The notes: generated by a model from the sequence alone, not told the origin. A DNA stretch of 21,288 bases from Bacteroidota bacterium (GCA_017860395.1 JAGDMC010000003.1:1-21288), one strand, 5' to 3'; positions 1 to 7,301 are shown, numbered from the stretch's first letter. Made by a program: numbers and translations.

Positions 1-1053
1 ATAAATCCTGGCTCGACTTCTACGAAAATTGCAGTTTTTGAAGATCATAAACAGATATTTACTCACACATTGAGACACTCTTCGGAGGAGATATCTTCAT
101 TTAAGAAAATTGCAGACCAGTATGAGTTTCGCAAAGATGCAATTACTAATGCCCTTAACGAAAACAATATAGATCTTTCCAGGATATCGGTAATAGTTGG
201 AAGGGGAGGCGTTCTTAAACCAATCAAATCCGGCGTTTATGAAGTAAATAAAGCAATGATTCATGATCTTACAATTGGTGTTGGCGGAGAACATGCCAGC
301 AACCTTGGCGGGCTCATTGCTTCAAATATGGCTTCAGAAATTCCCGGTTGCAAGGCATATATTGCAGATCCTGTGGTAGTAGATGAATTATCCGATGTAG
401 CGAGAGTTTCCGGACATCCTCTGCTTCCCAAGGTATCTATATTCCATGCGCTAAATCAAAAGGCAATTGCTAAAATGTATGCATCATCTGAGGGAAAGGA
501 TTATCATACTCTCAGGCTTATTGTCGCACATCTTGGCGGAGGCGTCTCTGTAGGGGCTCACTTGTACGGTAAAGTTGTAGATGTGAATAATGCTTTAAAC
601 GGCGAAGGTCCATTTTCACCCGAGAGATCCGGGACATTACCGGCTTATGCACTCGCCGAACTTTGTTTTTCAGGCAAATATACTCTGAATGAAGTTAAAA
701 AAATGATTACAGGCGAAGGCGGAGTTGTTGCACATCTGGGCACAAACTCATTTAATGTTGTGGAACAAAAGGTGAGCGAAGGTGATGAGAAGTACACACT
801 AATATCAGATGCTTTCGGGTATAATGTTGCAAAAGCCATCGGAGCAGCCGCAGCAGCACTGTCCGGAAATGTTGATGCAATTCTCCTTACGGGAGGTGTT
901 GCATATAACAGCAAATTGATGGATAAAATTACAGAAATGATAAAGTTTATTGCTCCTGTAAAAATATATCCAGGAGAGGATGAAATGTCTGCTTTGGCAA
1001 TGAACGGGCTGGATGTAATCACCGGAAAGGAGATGCCATCTGTATATGAATAG
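1..1053 (+). CDS. buk: Butyrate kinase (5' end outside window)
   Basis: ATP-dependent cytoplasmic kinase that interconverts butyryl-phosphate (or branched-chain acyl-phosphates) and the free acid, making ATP in the last step of butyrate fermentation. The frame is open from base 1 and its first residues read INPGSTSTKIAVF, the phosphate-binding start of the ASKHA acetate/butyrate kinase fold, so only a few N-terminal codons are missing. A later TTG at 70 is not the true start. Further family motifs are AHLGGGVSVGAH (about 526-561) and GGVAYNSKL (about 892-918). About 350 residues are visible, close to the usual 355. The gene ends at a strong terminator shared with the convergent lipoprotein gene. 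A phosphate butyryltransferase (ptb) commonly lies just upstream in other genomes but would fall outside this window. The kinase identity is secure; butyrate versus isobutyrate/isovalerate preference cannot be read from sequence. Confidence 0.93.
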   Translation: MNPGSTSTKIAVFEDHKQIFTHTLRHSSEEISSFKKIADQYEFRKDAITNALNENNIDLSRISVIVGRGGVLKPIKSGVYEVNKAMIHDLTIGVGGEHASNLGGLIASNMASEIPGCKAYIADPVVVDELSDVARVSGHPLLPKVSIFHALNQKAIAKMYASSEGKDYHTLRLIVAHLGGGVSVGAHLYGKVVDVNNALNGEGPFSPERSGTLPAYALAELCFSGKYTLNEVKKMITGEGGVVAHLGTNSFNVVEQKVSEGDEKYTLISDAFGYNVAKAIGAAAAALSGNVDAILLTGGVAYNSKLMDKITEMIKFIAPVKIYPGEDEMSALAMNGLDVITGKEMPSVYE

Positions 1054-1071
1054 CAGGGTAACCGGCATTTT

Positions 1072-1105
1072 TAAAAAGAGAGGGAAATTTATCCCTCTCT
1101 TTTTA
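1072..1105. terminator. Bidirectional intrinsic terminator between buk and the SBP gene
   Basis: A near-perfect hairpin: left arm AAAAAGAGAGGGA (1073-1085), loop of six bases, right arm TCCCTCTCTTTTT (1092-1104), with T1072/A1105 adding one more pair. The A-run on one side and T-run on the other provide a U-tract in both directions, so it can end both buk (+) and the convergent lipoprotein gene (-). The right arm covers the stop codon (1103-1105) of the minus-strand gene. Confidence 0.85.
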
Positions 1106-2203
1106 TTTTAGTTTCATATAATATTTTAGTTGCCACTCTGTATCAAGTTCGGGGTGGAAAATTTTTACCAGATCCCTGAGAATAGCATCAGGTTCAACAA
1201 CTCCTGTTTCCCAAAAATCACTTCCGCCTTCAGGGGTGTTTCTTAGAATGTTGTTGAAAATCATCCCTTTTTTAAGAGCCGGAATATTTTTGAAAAGAGG
1301 ATTACTGTATTTCAACTCTTCAATTGAAGAGTAATTGTTAGGGTTTAACCAGTAATCTGCCTCGGAAGAGCGGGAGTATACCTCTTCGAGATTGTATGAG
1401 TGAGGAATCGCTTTTCCCTTCTTTGACAGCAGAATGTCTCCTCCTGCGTCGTTAATGAGGACACTTATGTAGCTTCTGTCTCCCGGAATGTACCAGACAT
1501 CTTTCCATGGAGCATTTATCAGAACTTTTACTCTTTTACTGTTTGCAGCCAGGTTCTTATAATTCAGATAACTGCTTTTTGAATCATTGAAAATGGAATC
1601 AGCTCTCTCCCTTACTCCAAACAACTCACCAAACAGTTTGAGATATTCAAGTTTGCCAAGCGGGTGTTCCTCAAGATAATCTCCAATTGTAACGACTCTT
1701 ATTCCAAACTGCCGCATTTTTTCGATATACTGGTTATTTTCTCCGCTTATGCCATAAGAAAAAACAATATCGGGTTTCAGGCTGATCAGCAATTCATAAT
1801 TTAAGGAAGATTCAAAACCGACATCGGCGATATCTCCTTTTTTAATTTTATCCTTTATTGCAGAATTGGAAATATATCTTGAACCGGATACACCTACAAT
1901 GCAGTTTTCCAGTCCAAGTGCAGAGAGATATGCTATATGGCTTGTTGACATGCATACAACCCTTTTGAATGGAACGTCTTTGTATTCAGATTGTTTTATA
2001 GTATCATCGGTGTTTGTTTCTGAATTCCAGGATTCCCGGACAACAATGATTTTAGACTCATTTTCGCCGAATATGTCAAAATTAGTAGCATACTCACAAC
2101 CCTTGCCTGTTTTAAGAGAGGTTTCCTCCTTTATATTGTTTTTGCAGCCGCATAAAAATTGGATAATCAGTATGGCAAGAGAGATGTTTACCGAAAATTT
2201 CAT
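1103..2203 (-). CDS. Orphan ABC-type substrate-binding lipoprotein (siderophore/cobalamin/haem family)
   Basis: Periplasm-facing substrate-binding protein of the PF01497/COG0614 family (BtuF/FepB/FhuD class), which delivers iron chelates, haem or corrinoids to an ABC importer. 366 residues. The N-terminus is a lipoprotein signal: a hydrophobic stretch ending L17-C18-G19-C20, with C20 the likely lipidated cysteine; the extra cysteine at -2 is slightly unusual. The binding-protein fold starts near residue 80 (RVVCMSTSHIAYLSALG), followed by SLKPDIVFSYG (141-151) and a C-terminal lobe ending in a DLVKIFHPEL-type tail, as I recall for Bacteroidota members. Start is ATG at 2203, 16 bases after a TAACTTTG -7 box. 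No permease (FecCD) or ATPase gene is adjacent, so the importer must be encoded elsewhere. It is divergent from the flavoprotein gene and convergent with buk. Family is confident; the ligand is unknown. Confidence 0.82.
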   Translation of the reverse strand: MKFSVNISLAILIIQFLCGCKNNIKEETSLKTGKGCEYATNFDIFGENESKIIVVRESWNSETNTDDTIKQSEYKDVPFKRVVCMSTSHIAYLSALGLENCIVGVSGSRYISNSAIKDKIKKGDIADVGFESSLNYELLISLKPDIVFSYGISGENNQYIEKMRQFGIRVVTIGDYLEEHPLGKLEYLKLFGELFGVRERADSIFNDSKSSYLNYKNLAANSKRVKVLINAPWKDVWYIPGDRSYISVLINDAGGDILLSKKGKAIPHSYNLEEVYSRSSEADYWLNPNNYSSIEELKYSNPLFKNIPALKKGMIFNNILRNTPEGGSDFWETGVVEPDAILRDLVKIFHPELDTEWQLKYYMKLK

Positions 2204-2219
2204 TGAGATATATTTTATT

Positions 2220-2227
2220 CAAAGTTA
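2220..2227 (-). promoter_or_regulatory. Bacteroidota -7 box of the SBP gene
   Basis: On the minus strand this reads TAACTTTG, a full match to TAnnTTTG. Twenty bases upstream lies TTTC (2248-2251 on the plus strand), one mismatch from the TTTG -33 element. It ends 16 bases before the ATG at 2203. The -33 position overlaps the start codon of the divergent flavoprotein gene. Confidence 0.55.
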
Positions 2228-2238
2228 ATAAAATTGGC

Positions 2239-2246
2239 TTACTTTG
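2239..2246 (+). promoter_or_regulatory. Possible -7 box of the flavoprotein gene
   Basis: TTACTTTG, one mismatch from TAnnTTTG, ends four bases before the ATG at 2251. I see no convincing -33 TTG at the right distance. If used, transcription would begin at or within a base or two of the start codon. The assignment rests mainly on position and on the similar arrangement at other genes in the window. Confidence 0.35.
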
Positions 2247-2250
2247 CGAA

Positions 2251-3531
2251 ATGGAAAACAGAGAGCTGGTAGTAATAGGAGCGGGTGCAGCAGGGATGCT
2301 GGCTGCATTAAGTGCAGCAGAAGAGGGCGTTTCGGTGCTTCTTCTTGAAAAAATGGAGAAAGCAGGGAGAAAAATAAGAATAACAGGTAAGGGAAGATGC
2401 AACATAACAAACACAAAGAACTGGGACGAATTTTCTAAACATGTTTATCCAAAGAACAGCTTCTTTAAACCGGCATTTTATAATCTTTCAAACAGTAAAA
2501 CAATTGCCCTGTTTGAAGAAATAGGACTTGAAACAATCATTGAGAGAGGCGACAGAGTGTATCCAAAATCGGGACAGGCAAAAGATGTTGTAGATTCTTT
2601 GATAAACAGGCTTAATGCTTTGGGTGTTGAAGTGCGCTATAATGCCAGAGTAACAGATATTAAATCCACTGACGGTTCCGTTTCGGAGTTGGTCTGGGAC
2701 GAGAATGGCACCCGGAAATCCGTGTCCCCAAAAGCAGTTATTGTAGCTACCGGAGGGCTTTCATATCCCACAACAGGATCAGACGGAGACGGATATAAGT
2801 TTGCCGGAAATCTTGGCCACAATATTGTTTCATGCTTTCCATCCCTCACTGCATTAATGCCAAAGGGATATGACAGTTCTCTTGAATCTTTAGTGCTTAA
2901 AAATGTAACGTTGAAACTTTATATTGGAAAAGATGCTGTGCAGGAAGAGTTTGGAGATATTGAGTTTACAAATAACGGACTTGAAGGTCCGCTTGGGCTG
3001 AGAGTTAGCCGAAAAGCGGTAAAGGCTCTTCTCAACGGCGAAAAGGTGTTTATCACAATTGACCTTAAACCGGCTCTTAGCGAAGTGCAGCTTATTAACA
3101 GAATAAACAGAGAATTTGATGCAAACGGTAAGATAAGGATAACGGACCTTTTACCCAGACTTCTTCCAAAGCAGCTTATTGAGCCGTTTATGAAGCATAA
3201 TAAATTGCTTTCCGGCAAAATTCTTTCATCACAACTTCCCGGAGAGATTTACCCAATAATAGATTCGCTCAAGAACTGGAAACTGGAGATAGAAAGCTTT
3301 ACTTCATTCGAAAGATGTGTCATAACTGCAGGAGGAGTATCAGTAAACGATATTGTTTCAAAAAACATGTCCTCCAGGATTATAAAAAATCTATATTTTG
3401 CAGGTGAGGTAATAGACATTGACGGAGACACCGGGGGCTATAATCTGCAGATTGCTTTTTCAACCGGTTATCTGGCAGGAAAATCTGCCTCTCACTTTAT
3501 TCTGAAATCGAACAATAACTCTTCCGAATGA
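2251..3531 (+). CDS. BaiN/HI0933-type NAD(P)/FAD-dependent oxidoreductase (YhiN family)
   Basis: Flavoprotein of about 426 residues in the HI0933/YhiN family (PF03486), soluble and presumably cytoplasmic. The N-terminal Rossmann FAD-binding motif is VVIGAGAAG (residues 7-15), followed by the family block AGRKIRITGKGRCNITN and a C-terminal FAD-contact region DIDGDTGGYNLQIAFSTGY. The physiological substrate of most members is unknown; BaiN of bile-acid-degrading clostridia is a distant characterised relative. I chose the ATG at 2251: it sits directly before the FAD motif as in homologues and follows a -7-like box, whereas the upstream in-frame TTG at 2203 would overlap the divergent gene's start. 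The 3' end overlaps the convergent FAH-like gene by 40 bases. Family assignment is strong; the reaction is not known. Confidence 0.88.
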   Translation: MENRELVVIGAGAAGMLAALSAAEEGVSVLLLEKMEKAGRKIRITGKGRCNITNTKNWDEFSKHVYPKNSFFKPAFYNLSNSKTIALFEEIGLETIIERGDRVYPKSGQAKDVVDSLINRLNALGVEVRYNARVTDIKSTDGSVSELVWDENGTRKSVSPKAVIVATGGLSYPTTGSDGDGYKFAGNLGHNIVSCFPSLTALMPKGYDSSLESLVLKNVTLKLYIGKDAVQEEFGDIEFTNNGLEGPLGLRVSRKAVKALLNGEKVFITIDLKPALSEVQLINRINREFDANGKIRITDLLPRLLPKQLIEPFMKHNKLLSGKILSSQLPGEIYPIIDSLKNWKLEIESFTSFERCVITAGGVSVNDIVSKNMSSRIIKNLYFAGEVIDIDGDTGGYNLQIAFSTGYLAGKSASHFILKSNNNSSE

Positions 3532-4079
3532 GTTGACTCTGATTCGCAGTGAGAAAGAGACAATCTGACGTCTTTACGAAGCTCCTCAACCTCTCCAAGC
3601 TGAATATAGATAAGGTCACCTGATTTCATGGAGCAATATCCGGAAATCAGTTCAATTGCCAAGTTTGCCTCTTCAAGTATATTTTCAGGTATACTGCAGG
3701 TTAATGCAACAATGCCGTCAATTGCCAAATTGATATTTCCCGTAATCTTATATTGGTCCGGCAAAAAAAACTCATCTCCGGCATAACAGCTGTTATCGAA
3801 AATGGTAAGTTTTACTAAATCGAAAAAGTCTGAGCAGTTATTTTTTCGGAACCGGTAATCGTTAATATTAATGCCATAAGAAACCTCATTGTAATATCGC
3901 CTGGCAAATCGGCTTTCTGTACACTTTGAACTGCGGTTTATACGGAAAACAAGAGAGGGTGAAAAAATCACCCCCTCAATATAACCGGGTACATAAAAGT
4001 CTTTTGAGCCTTTAACCAGCGCACTGTCCGGTTTAAGAAAAAACTTATTCTCCCCTATATTCTTGTAAAATATATTCAC
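3492..4079 (-). CDS. Degenerate fumarylacetoacetate-hydrolase-like protein (probable pseudoenzyme)
   Basis: 195 residues. The sequence follows the short FAH-family proteins of Bacteroidota: FFLKPDSALVKG (13-24), RFARRYYNEV (57-66), SMKSGDLIY (150-158) and a C-terminal LFDFRIK. The catalytic parts have changed. From memory of the family, the ligand pair E-x-E in a YETEL-like block is here F39-S40-P41-S42-L43; the aspartate in a GIDFTARD-like block is N71; the TGTP loop after GDLI is replaced by IQLGEV; the N-terminal GxNYxxH block is missing. The lysine before F94-D95 is absent in an ungapped alignment, though K90 lies nearby. The frame is intact. The start is GTG at 4079, the first plausible start after an upstream stop, and it lies 14 bases after the exonuclease gene, so it is probably the third gene of the dnaN operon. 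The 3' end overlaps the convergent flavoprotein gene. It could be a repurposed non-enzymatic protein or a decaying gene. Confidence 0.68.
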   Translation of the reverse strand: MNIFYKNIGENKFFLKPDSALVKGSKDFYVPGYIEGVIFSPSLVFRINRSSKCTESRFARRYYNEVSYGININDYRFRKNNCSDFFDLVKLTIFDNSCYAGDEFFLPDQYKITGNINLAIDGIVALTCSIPENILEEANLAIELISGYCSMKSGDLIYIQLGEVEELRKDVRLSLSHCESESTHSEELLFDFRIK

Positions 4080-4093
4080 TTTTAATATCTGAA

Positions 4094-4885
4094 TTACAAC
4101 AGAAATGACTTCTGCGGGTTTTCGTTGTAACTTTTATATAATTTTGTGAGCACTTGTTTTGTGTCAAGGGTAAAGTCGCCATTCATCATCCACGAATAGT
4201 AACTTGGGTCGGCCTTAAAAACGGTTACAACTGGTTTTCCCTTGTATTTGCCAAAATTAAAAAGCGGAGTCTCTTTTTCGTCCAGAACTATCCTGCCTGC
4301 ATAATCTAACAGATTGGATTTTGTAGAGAACTTGGAAAGAAATTCGATGTCATTTTCCAGAGTGTCATTATATCTGTCAAGTTGTGATTCAAGAATTTCA
4401 AATGTAGCAACGGTGTCGGCCTCCGCAGAGTGGGCATTTTCCAAATCCTTGCTGCAATAAAACTTATACGCGGCAACGAGAGTTCTCTGTTCCATCTTGT
4501 GAAAAATGTTTTGAATATCAACCATTTTTCTCTTTCTGAAATCGAAATCTATTCCGGCTCTAAGAAACTCTTCCGCGAGAAGCGGAATATCGAATTTAAT
4601 AGAATTGTAACCGGCAAAATCACATCCGGTCATCCAGATGGCAAGGCTTTTCGCTACCTCTTTGAATGTGGGGCAATCTTTAACATCTTCATTAGATATT
4701 CCGTGTATTTTCTGAGCCTCGGGTGAAATTGGAATTGTCGGATTTATCCGCCTTGTTTTAATTTCCTGATCGCCATTAACATTAATTTTAAGAGCGCAAA
4801 TTTCAACAATCCTGTCTTGGGTAATACTTAGCCCTGTACTCTCAATATCAAAAAATATTATAGGATTTTTTAGATTTAATTTCAT
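4094..4885 (-). CDS. DEDDh 3'-5' exonuclease (DnaQ/PolIII epsilon-like)
   Basis: Metal-dependent 3'-5' exonuclease of the DnaQ superfamily, 263 residues, cytoplasmic. The acidic residues are visible: D13 and E15 in FFDIESTGL (ExoI), D99 in NSIKFD (ExoII), and H152 with D157 in HSAEAD (ExoIII), giving the DEDDh signature. After the nuclease domain (to about 175) a C-terminal extension contains FNFGKYKGK (209-217) and DPSYYSWMMNGDF (226-238), resembling the small domain that follows the nuclease in some exonuclease X-like proteins. It lies 14 bases downstream of dnaN and is surely cotranscribed with it, which suggests a proofreading or repair role linked to replication. Whether it is the replicase's epsilon subunit is not shown; some Bacteroidota polymerases may use other exonucleases. 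ATG start at 4885; no Shine-Dalgarno is visible. Confidence 0.88.
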   Translation of the reverse strand: MKLNLKNPIIFFDIESTGLSITQDRIVEICALKINVNGDQEIKTRRINPTIPISPEAQKIHGISNEDVKDCPTFKEVAKSLAIWMTGCDFAGYNSIKFDIPLLAEEFLRAGIDFDFRKRKMVDIQNIFHKMEQRTLVAAYKFYCSKDLENAHSAEADTVATFEILESQLDRYNDTLENDIEFLSKFSTKSNLLDYAGRIVLDEKETPLFNFGKYKGKPVVTVFKADPSYYSWMMNGDFTLDTKQVLTKLYKSYNENPQKSFLL

Positions 4886-4899
4886 TATTTAAGGGAGCT

Positions 4900-6027
4900 T
4901 TATGCATTTACCATCATAGGCATCAGAAGAGCAAGAATTTCCTCCTGAGGATCAACAGGCCCTGCAGCAAGAATTAATGCGGCTCTCGAAGGATCAGACA
5001 GTTCCAGCGAAATATCAGTATAAGGAAGATTTCCTAAAATTTCAATTAAGAATGTAGATTTAAAAGCGATTTCCATATTATCTCCTTCAAACTGGCAAAT
5101 CAGTTTTTCATTTGCGGAAATAGAAAAATCCAGGTCCTGTGCAAACAGTTCCAGAGTGTTGTATGAAAGTTTAAGTCTCACCTGACTGCTGGCCTGGTTT
5201 GAACATACTGCAACTCTCCTTGCGCTGTTAAGGAAATCGGTTCTGTTTATAACCAGCTTGTTTGTATTGTTTTTAGGAATAACCGAGCGGTAGGCCGGGT
5301 AGTTTCCTTCAACAAGCCTGCAAACCAGTACAAATGATTCAAATTCGAAGTAGGCGTTGCGTTTGTCAAATTTCACAATAACCTCTTCATCTCCTTTTCC
5401 GAGAATGTTTTTTAAAACAGACGATGGTTTTTTAGGAAGGATAAATGACGATTTTGTTTCTGACTTTATGTCATGTCTTGTGTAGCAGACAAGCTTATGT
5501 GCGTCTGATGCTACAAGTGTGGTGCTGTCGGTATCAATATCAAAATATATTCCATTCATAACCGGCCTTAATTCCTCTTCCGCTGTAGCATAAAGTGTTC
5601 TGTTTATACCCTCCAGCAGAGTGCGGGAATTAATTGTTATTGTTGTGTTTTCTTCCGATAAGTCCGGAATAGAAGGATAGTCATCAGACAATGTGCATGG
5701 AAGTTTTGCATTACCGGTTGCCCAAAGAATCTCAATAATTGAGTTGCTTTCGTTGGTTTTGAACTCCAGAGGCTGATCGGCAAATTCCCGGAGTGAATCG
5801 GTAAGAAGTTTTGCAGGAATGGTAATTTCTCCCTCCTCGGTTACATTCTCTATTGCCATTTTTGCCTTAAGCGTAGTCTCTAAATCGGATGCCGTAATAT
5901 TCAGAAATCCGTCCTTTAGAACAAAGAGAAAATTATCCAGAATCGGGAGTGAATTTTTAGATGAAATTACTCTCGAAACTGATTGGAGACGTGCTAAAAG
6001 TTCTGTACTTGAAACTACAAATTTCAT
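4900..6027 (-). CDS. dnaN: DNA polymerase III beta subunit (sliding clamp)
   Basis: Ring-forming clamp that tethers DNA polymerase III and repair proteins to DNA. 375 residues, the normal length, made of three similar clamp domains of about 120 residues each. Recognisable blocks include the N-terminal LQSVSRVISSKNSLPIL, NFLFVLKDGFLNITASDLE, the middle-domain RPVMNGIYFD and ASDAHKL, EGNYPAYRSVIP, and the C-terminus LLMPMMVNA, the usual hydrophobic partner-binding tail. The ATG at 6027 gives the family N-terminus MKFVVSSTELL. It heads a leftward operon with the exonuclease and the FAH-like gene, with a TATCTTTG -7 box 17 bases upstream. It is not next to dnaA here, as is common in this phylum. 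It diverges from htrA. Confidence 0.97.
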   Translation of the reverse strand: MKFVVSSTELLARLQSVSRVISSKNSLPILDNFLFVLKDGFLNITASDLETTLKAKMAIENVTEEGEITIPAKLLTDSLREFADQPLEFKTNESNSIIEILWATGNAKLPCTLSDDYPSIPDLSEENTTITINSRTLLEGINRTLYATAEEELRPVMNGIYFDIDTDSTTLVASDAHKLVCYTRHDIKSETKSSFILPKKPSSVLKNILGKGDEEVIVKFDKRNAYFEFESFVLVCRLVEGNYPAYRSVIPKNNTNKLVINRTDFLNSARRVAVCSNQASSQVRLKLSYNTLELFAQDLDFSISANEKLICQFEGDNMEIAFKSTFLIEILGNLPYTDISLELSDPSRAALILAAGPVDPQEEILALLMPMMVNA

Positions 6028-6044
6028 ATCTTTTCAATTTTTAA

Positions 6045-6052
6045 CAAAGATA
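6045..6052 (-). promoter_or_regulatory. Bacteroidota -7 box of the dnaN operon
   Basis: Minus-strand TATCTTTG fully matches TAnnTTTG and ends 17 bases before the dnaN ATG, the same spacing as at rpoD. No clear TTG -33 element is visible at 19-21 bases, so the call rests on the -7 box and position. Confidence 0.5.
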
Positions 6053-6108
6053 ATAAAAAATAGTTATGGCATATAATTTGATTTCTCAGCTCGTTAAAAT
6101 TGATTAAT

Positions 6109-7233
6109 ATGAAAAGAACAGTTCTATTTTTTCTTGCAACTGTATTAGTCAGTGGTGTTACTGCATTAACAGTTGTTAAAATTACTACTTCAAATTCAGG
6201 CCCTTATGTGTTTTCAGGTAATGAGACTCCTGTGCAAAATGTTTCTTTATCCAATCAGCTTTATCCCGATTTTACATATGCGGCAGAAATGTCAGTGAAA
6301 GGAGTCGTGCATGTAAAAGTTTTAAAAAAAGGCGTTTCACAGACACCCTCATTTTTTGATTTTTTCTTTGGTTACGGATCTTCCGATGCTGAGCCAAGGA
6401 ATCAGGTTAATTCAGGTTCAGGAGTGATTATTTCTCCGGACGGGTACATTATAACAAATAATCATGTAATTGAATCTGCAGATGAGATTAACGTGACTCT
6501 TGATAATAACAAATCATTCAGGGCTAAGCTGGTTGGAGCAGACCCTGTAACAGATATTGCGCTTATTAAGGTGGATGCCCAAAAACTTCCTTTTCTTAAT
6601 TTTGGCAACTCGGATTCGCTCAGGCTTGGAGAATGGGTGATAGCCATCGGTAATCCATATAACCTACGATCTACAGTAACAGCCGGAATTGTGAGTGCAA
6701 AGGCCAGGAGTATACCGTCTGAAAACGAAGAATTCAAAATTGAATCATTTATTCAAACAGATGCTGCCGTAAATCCGGGTAACAGCGGCGGTGCTCTTGT
6801 TAATACCAGGGGAGAGCTGATAGGAATTAATACCGCTATTGCCTCAAGAACGGGTTCGTATACCGGATATTCTTTTGCTGTACCGAGCTCAATTGCAAAA
6901 AAAGTTATTGAAGATTTAATGGATTTTGGCAAGGTGCAAAGGGCCATGCTTGGAATTACAATGCAGGAAATTGACGGGGAACTTGCAAAAGAGAAGGGGA
7001 TTAAGGATTTGAAAGGTGTTTATATTGCAGATTTAGTCAAAGATGGGGCCGCCGACAGGGCAGGAGTGAAAATTTCTGACCAGCTGACATTAATTAACGG
7101 AATCCCGGTAAATTCCGGACCGGCAGTTCAGGAGCAGATAAGCAAATTCAGGCCGGGAGATAAAATTTCAACAGAAATTATAAGAGCCGGTAAACCAATA
7201 AGACTTTCGATTGTTTTGCAAGGAAGAAGTTAA
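6109..7233 (+). CDS. htrA: HtrA/Deg family serine protease with one PDZ domain
   Basis: Envelope serine protease/chaperone that degrades misfolded periplasmic proteins. 374 residues. An N-terminal hydrophobic stretch (about 5-22) is a signal peptide or membrane anchor. The catalytic triad is clear: H119 in TNNHV, D149 in DPVTDIAL, S226 in NPGNSGGAL. A single PDZ domain follows (about 279-372, starting RAMLGITMQEI). Two-PDZ DegP-type enzymes of this phylum are nearer 480-500 residues, so this copy has the DegS/short-Deg layout. I chose the ATG at 6109 over the TTG at 6100, as it begins the signal sequence directly. It is divergent from dnaN and 117 bases upstream of rpoD; I recall an htrA-rpoD pairing in Bacteroides as well. 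A TATAAT-like string at 6072-6077 precedes it, but I see no good TAnnTTTG box. Confidence 0.93.
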   Translation: MKRTVLFFLATVLVSGVTALTVVKITTSNSGPYVFSGNETPVQNVSLSNQLYPDFTYAAEMSVKGVVHVKVLKKGVSQTPSFFDFFFGYGSSDAEPRNQVNSGSGVIISPDGYIITNNHVIESADEINVTLDNNKSFRAKLVGADPVTDIALIKVDAQKLPFLNFGNSDSLRLGEWVIAIGNPYNLRSTVTAGIVSAKARSIPSENEEFKIESFIQTDAAVNPGNSGGALVNTRGELIGINTAIASRTGSYTGYSFAVPSSIAKKVIEDLMDFGKVQRAMLGITMQEIDGELAKEKGIKDLKGVYIADLVKDGAADRAGVKISDQLTLINGIPVNSGPAVQEQISKFRPGDKISTEIIRAGKPIRLSIVLQGRS

Positions 7234-7301
7234 GCGGCGAAATTGTACCCAAACATTTAAAGCAATGGTTCAGTTGTTTATTAAGGAATGGGTCTCTAAA
7301 T

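Noticed and set aside
645..1022. Long open frame on the minus strand inside buk
   Set aside because: It is fully antisense to a well-supported kinase gene, has no recognisable domain, and its composition is that expected from mirrored codon usage. The same holds for the other antisense frames across the window (for example 2919-3218, 11809-12159, 15781-16218).
2203..2250. In-frame TTG at 2203 as start of the flavoprotein gene
   Set aside because: It would add 16 residues before the FAD-binding motif that the family does not have, and would overlap the first base of the divergent gene. The ATG at 2251 fits better.
4080..4136. Upstream extension of the FAH-like protein that might restore the missing N-terminal block
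   Set aside because: I translated back to the preceding stop (4134-4136): the residues contain no ATG start and nothing like the GxNYxxH block, and most of the stretch is exonuclease coding sequence.
6072..6077. TATAAT string upstream of htrA as a sigma-70 -10 box
   Set aside because: This phylum's primary sigma uses TAnnTTTG, and an exact E. coli-type hexamer is easily produced by AT-rich DNA. No -35 or -33 partner is visible.
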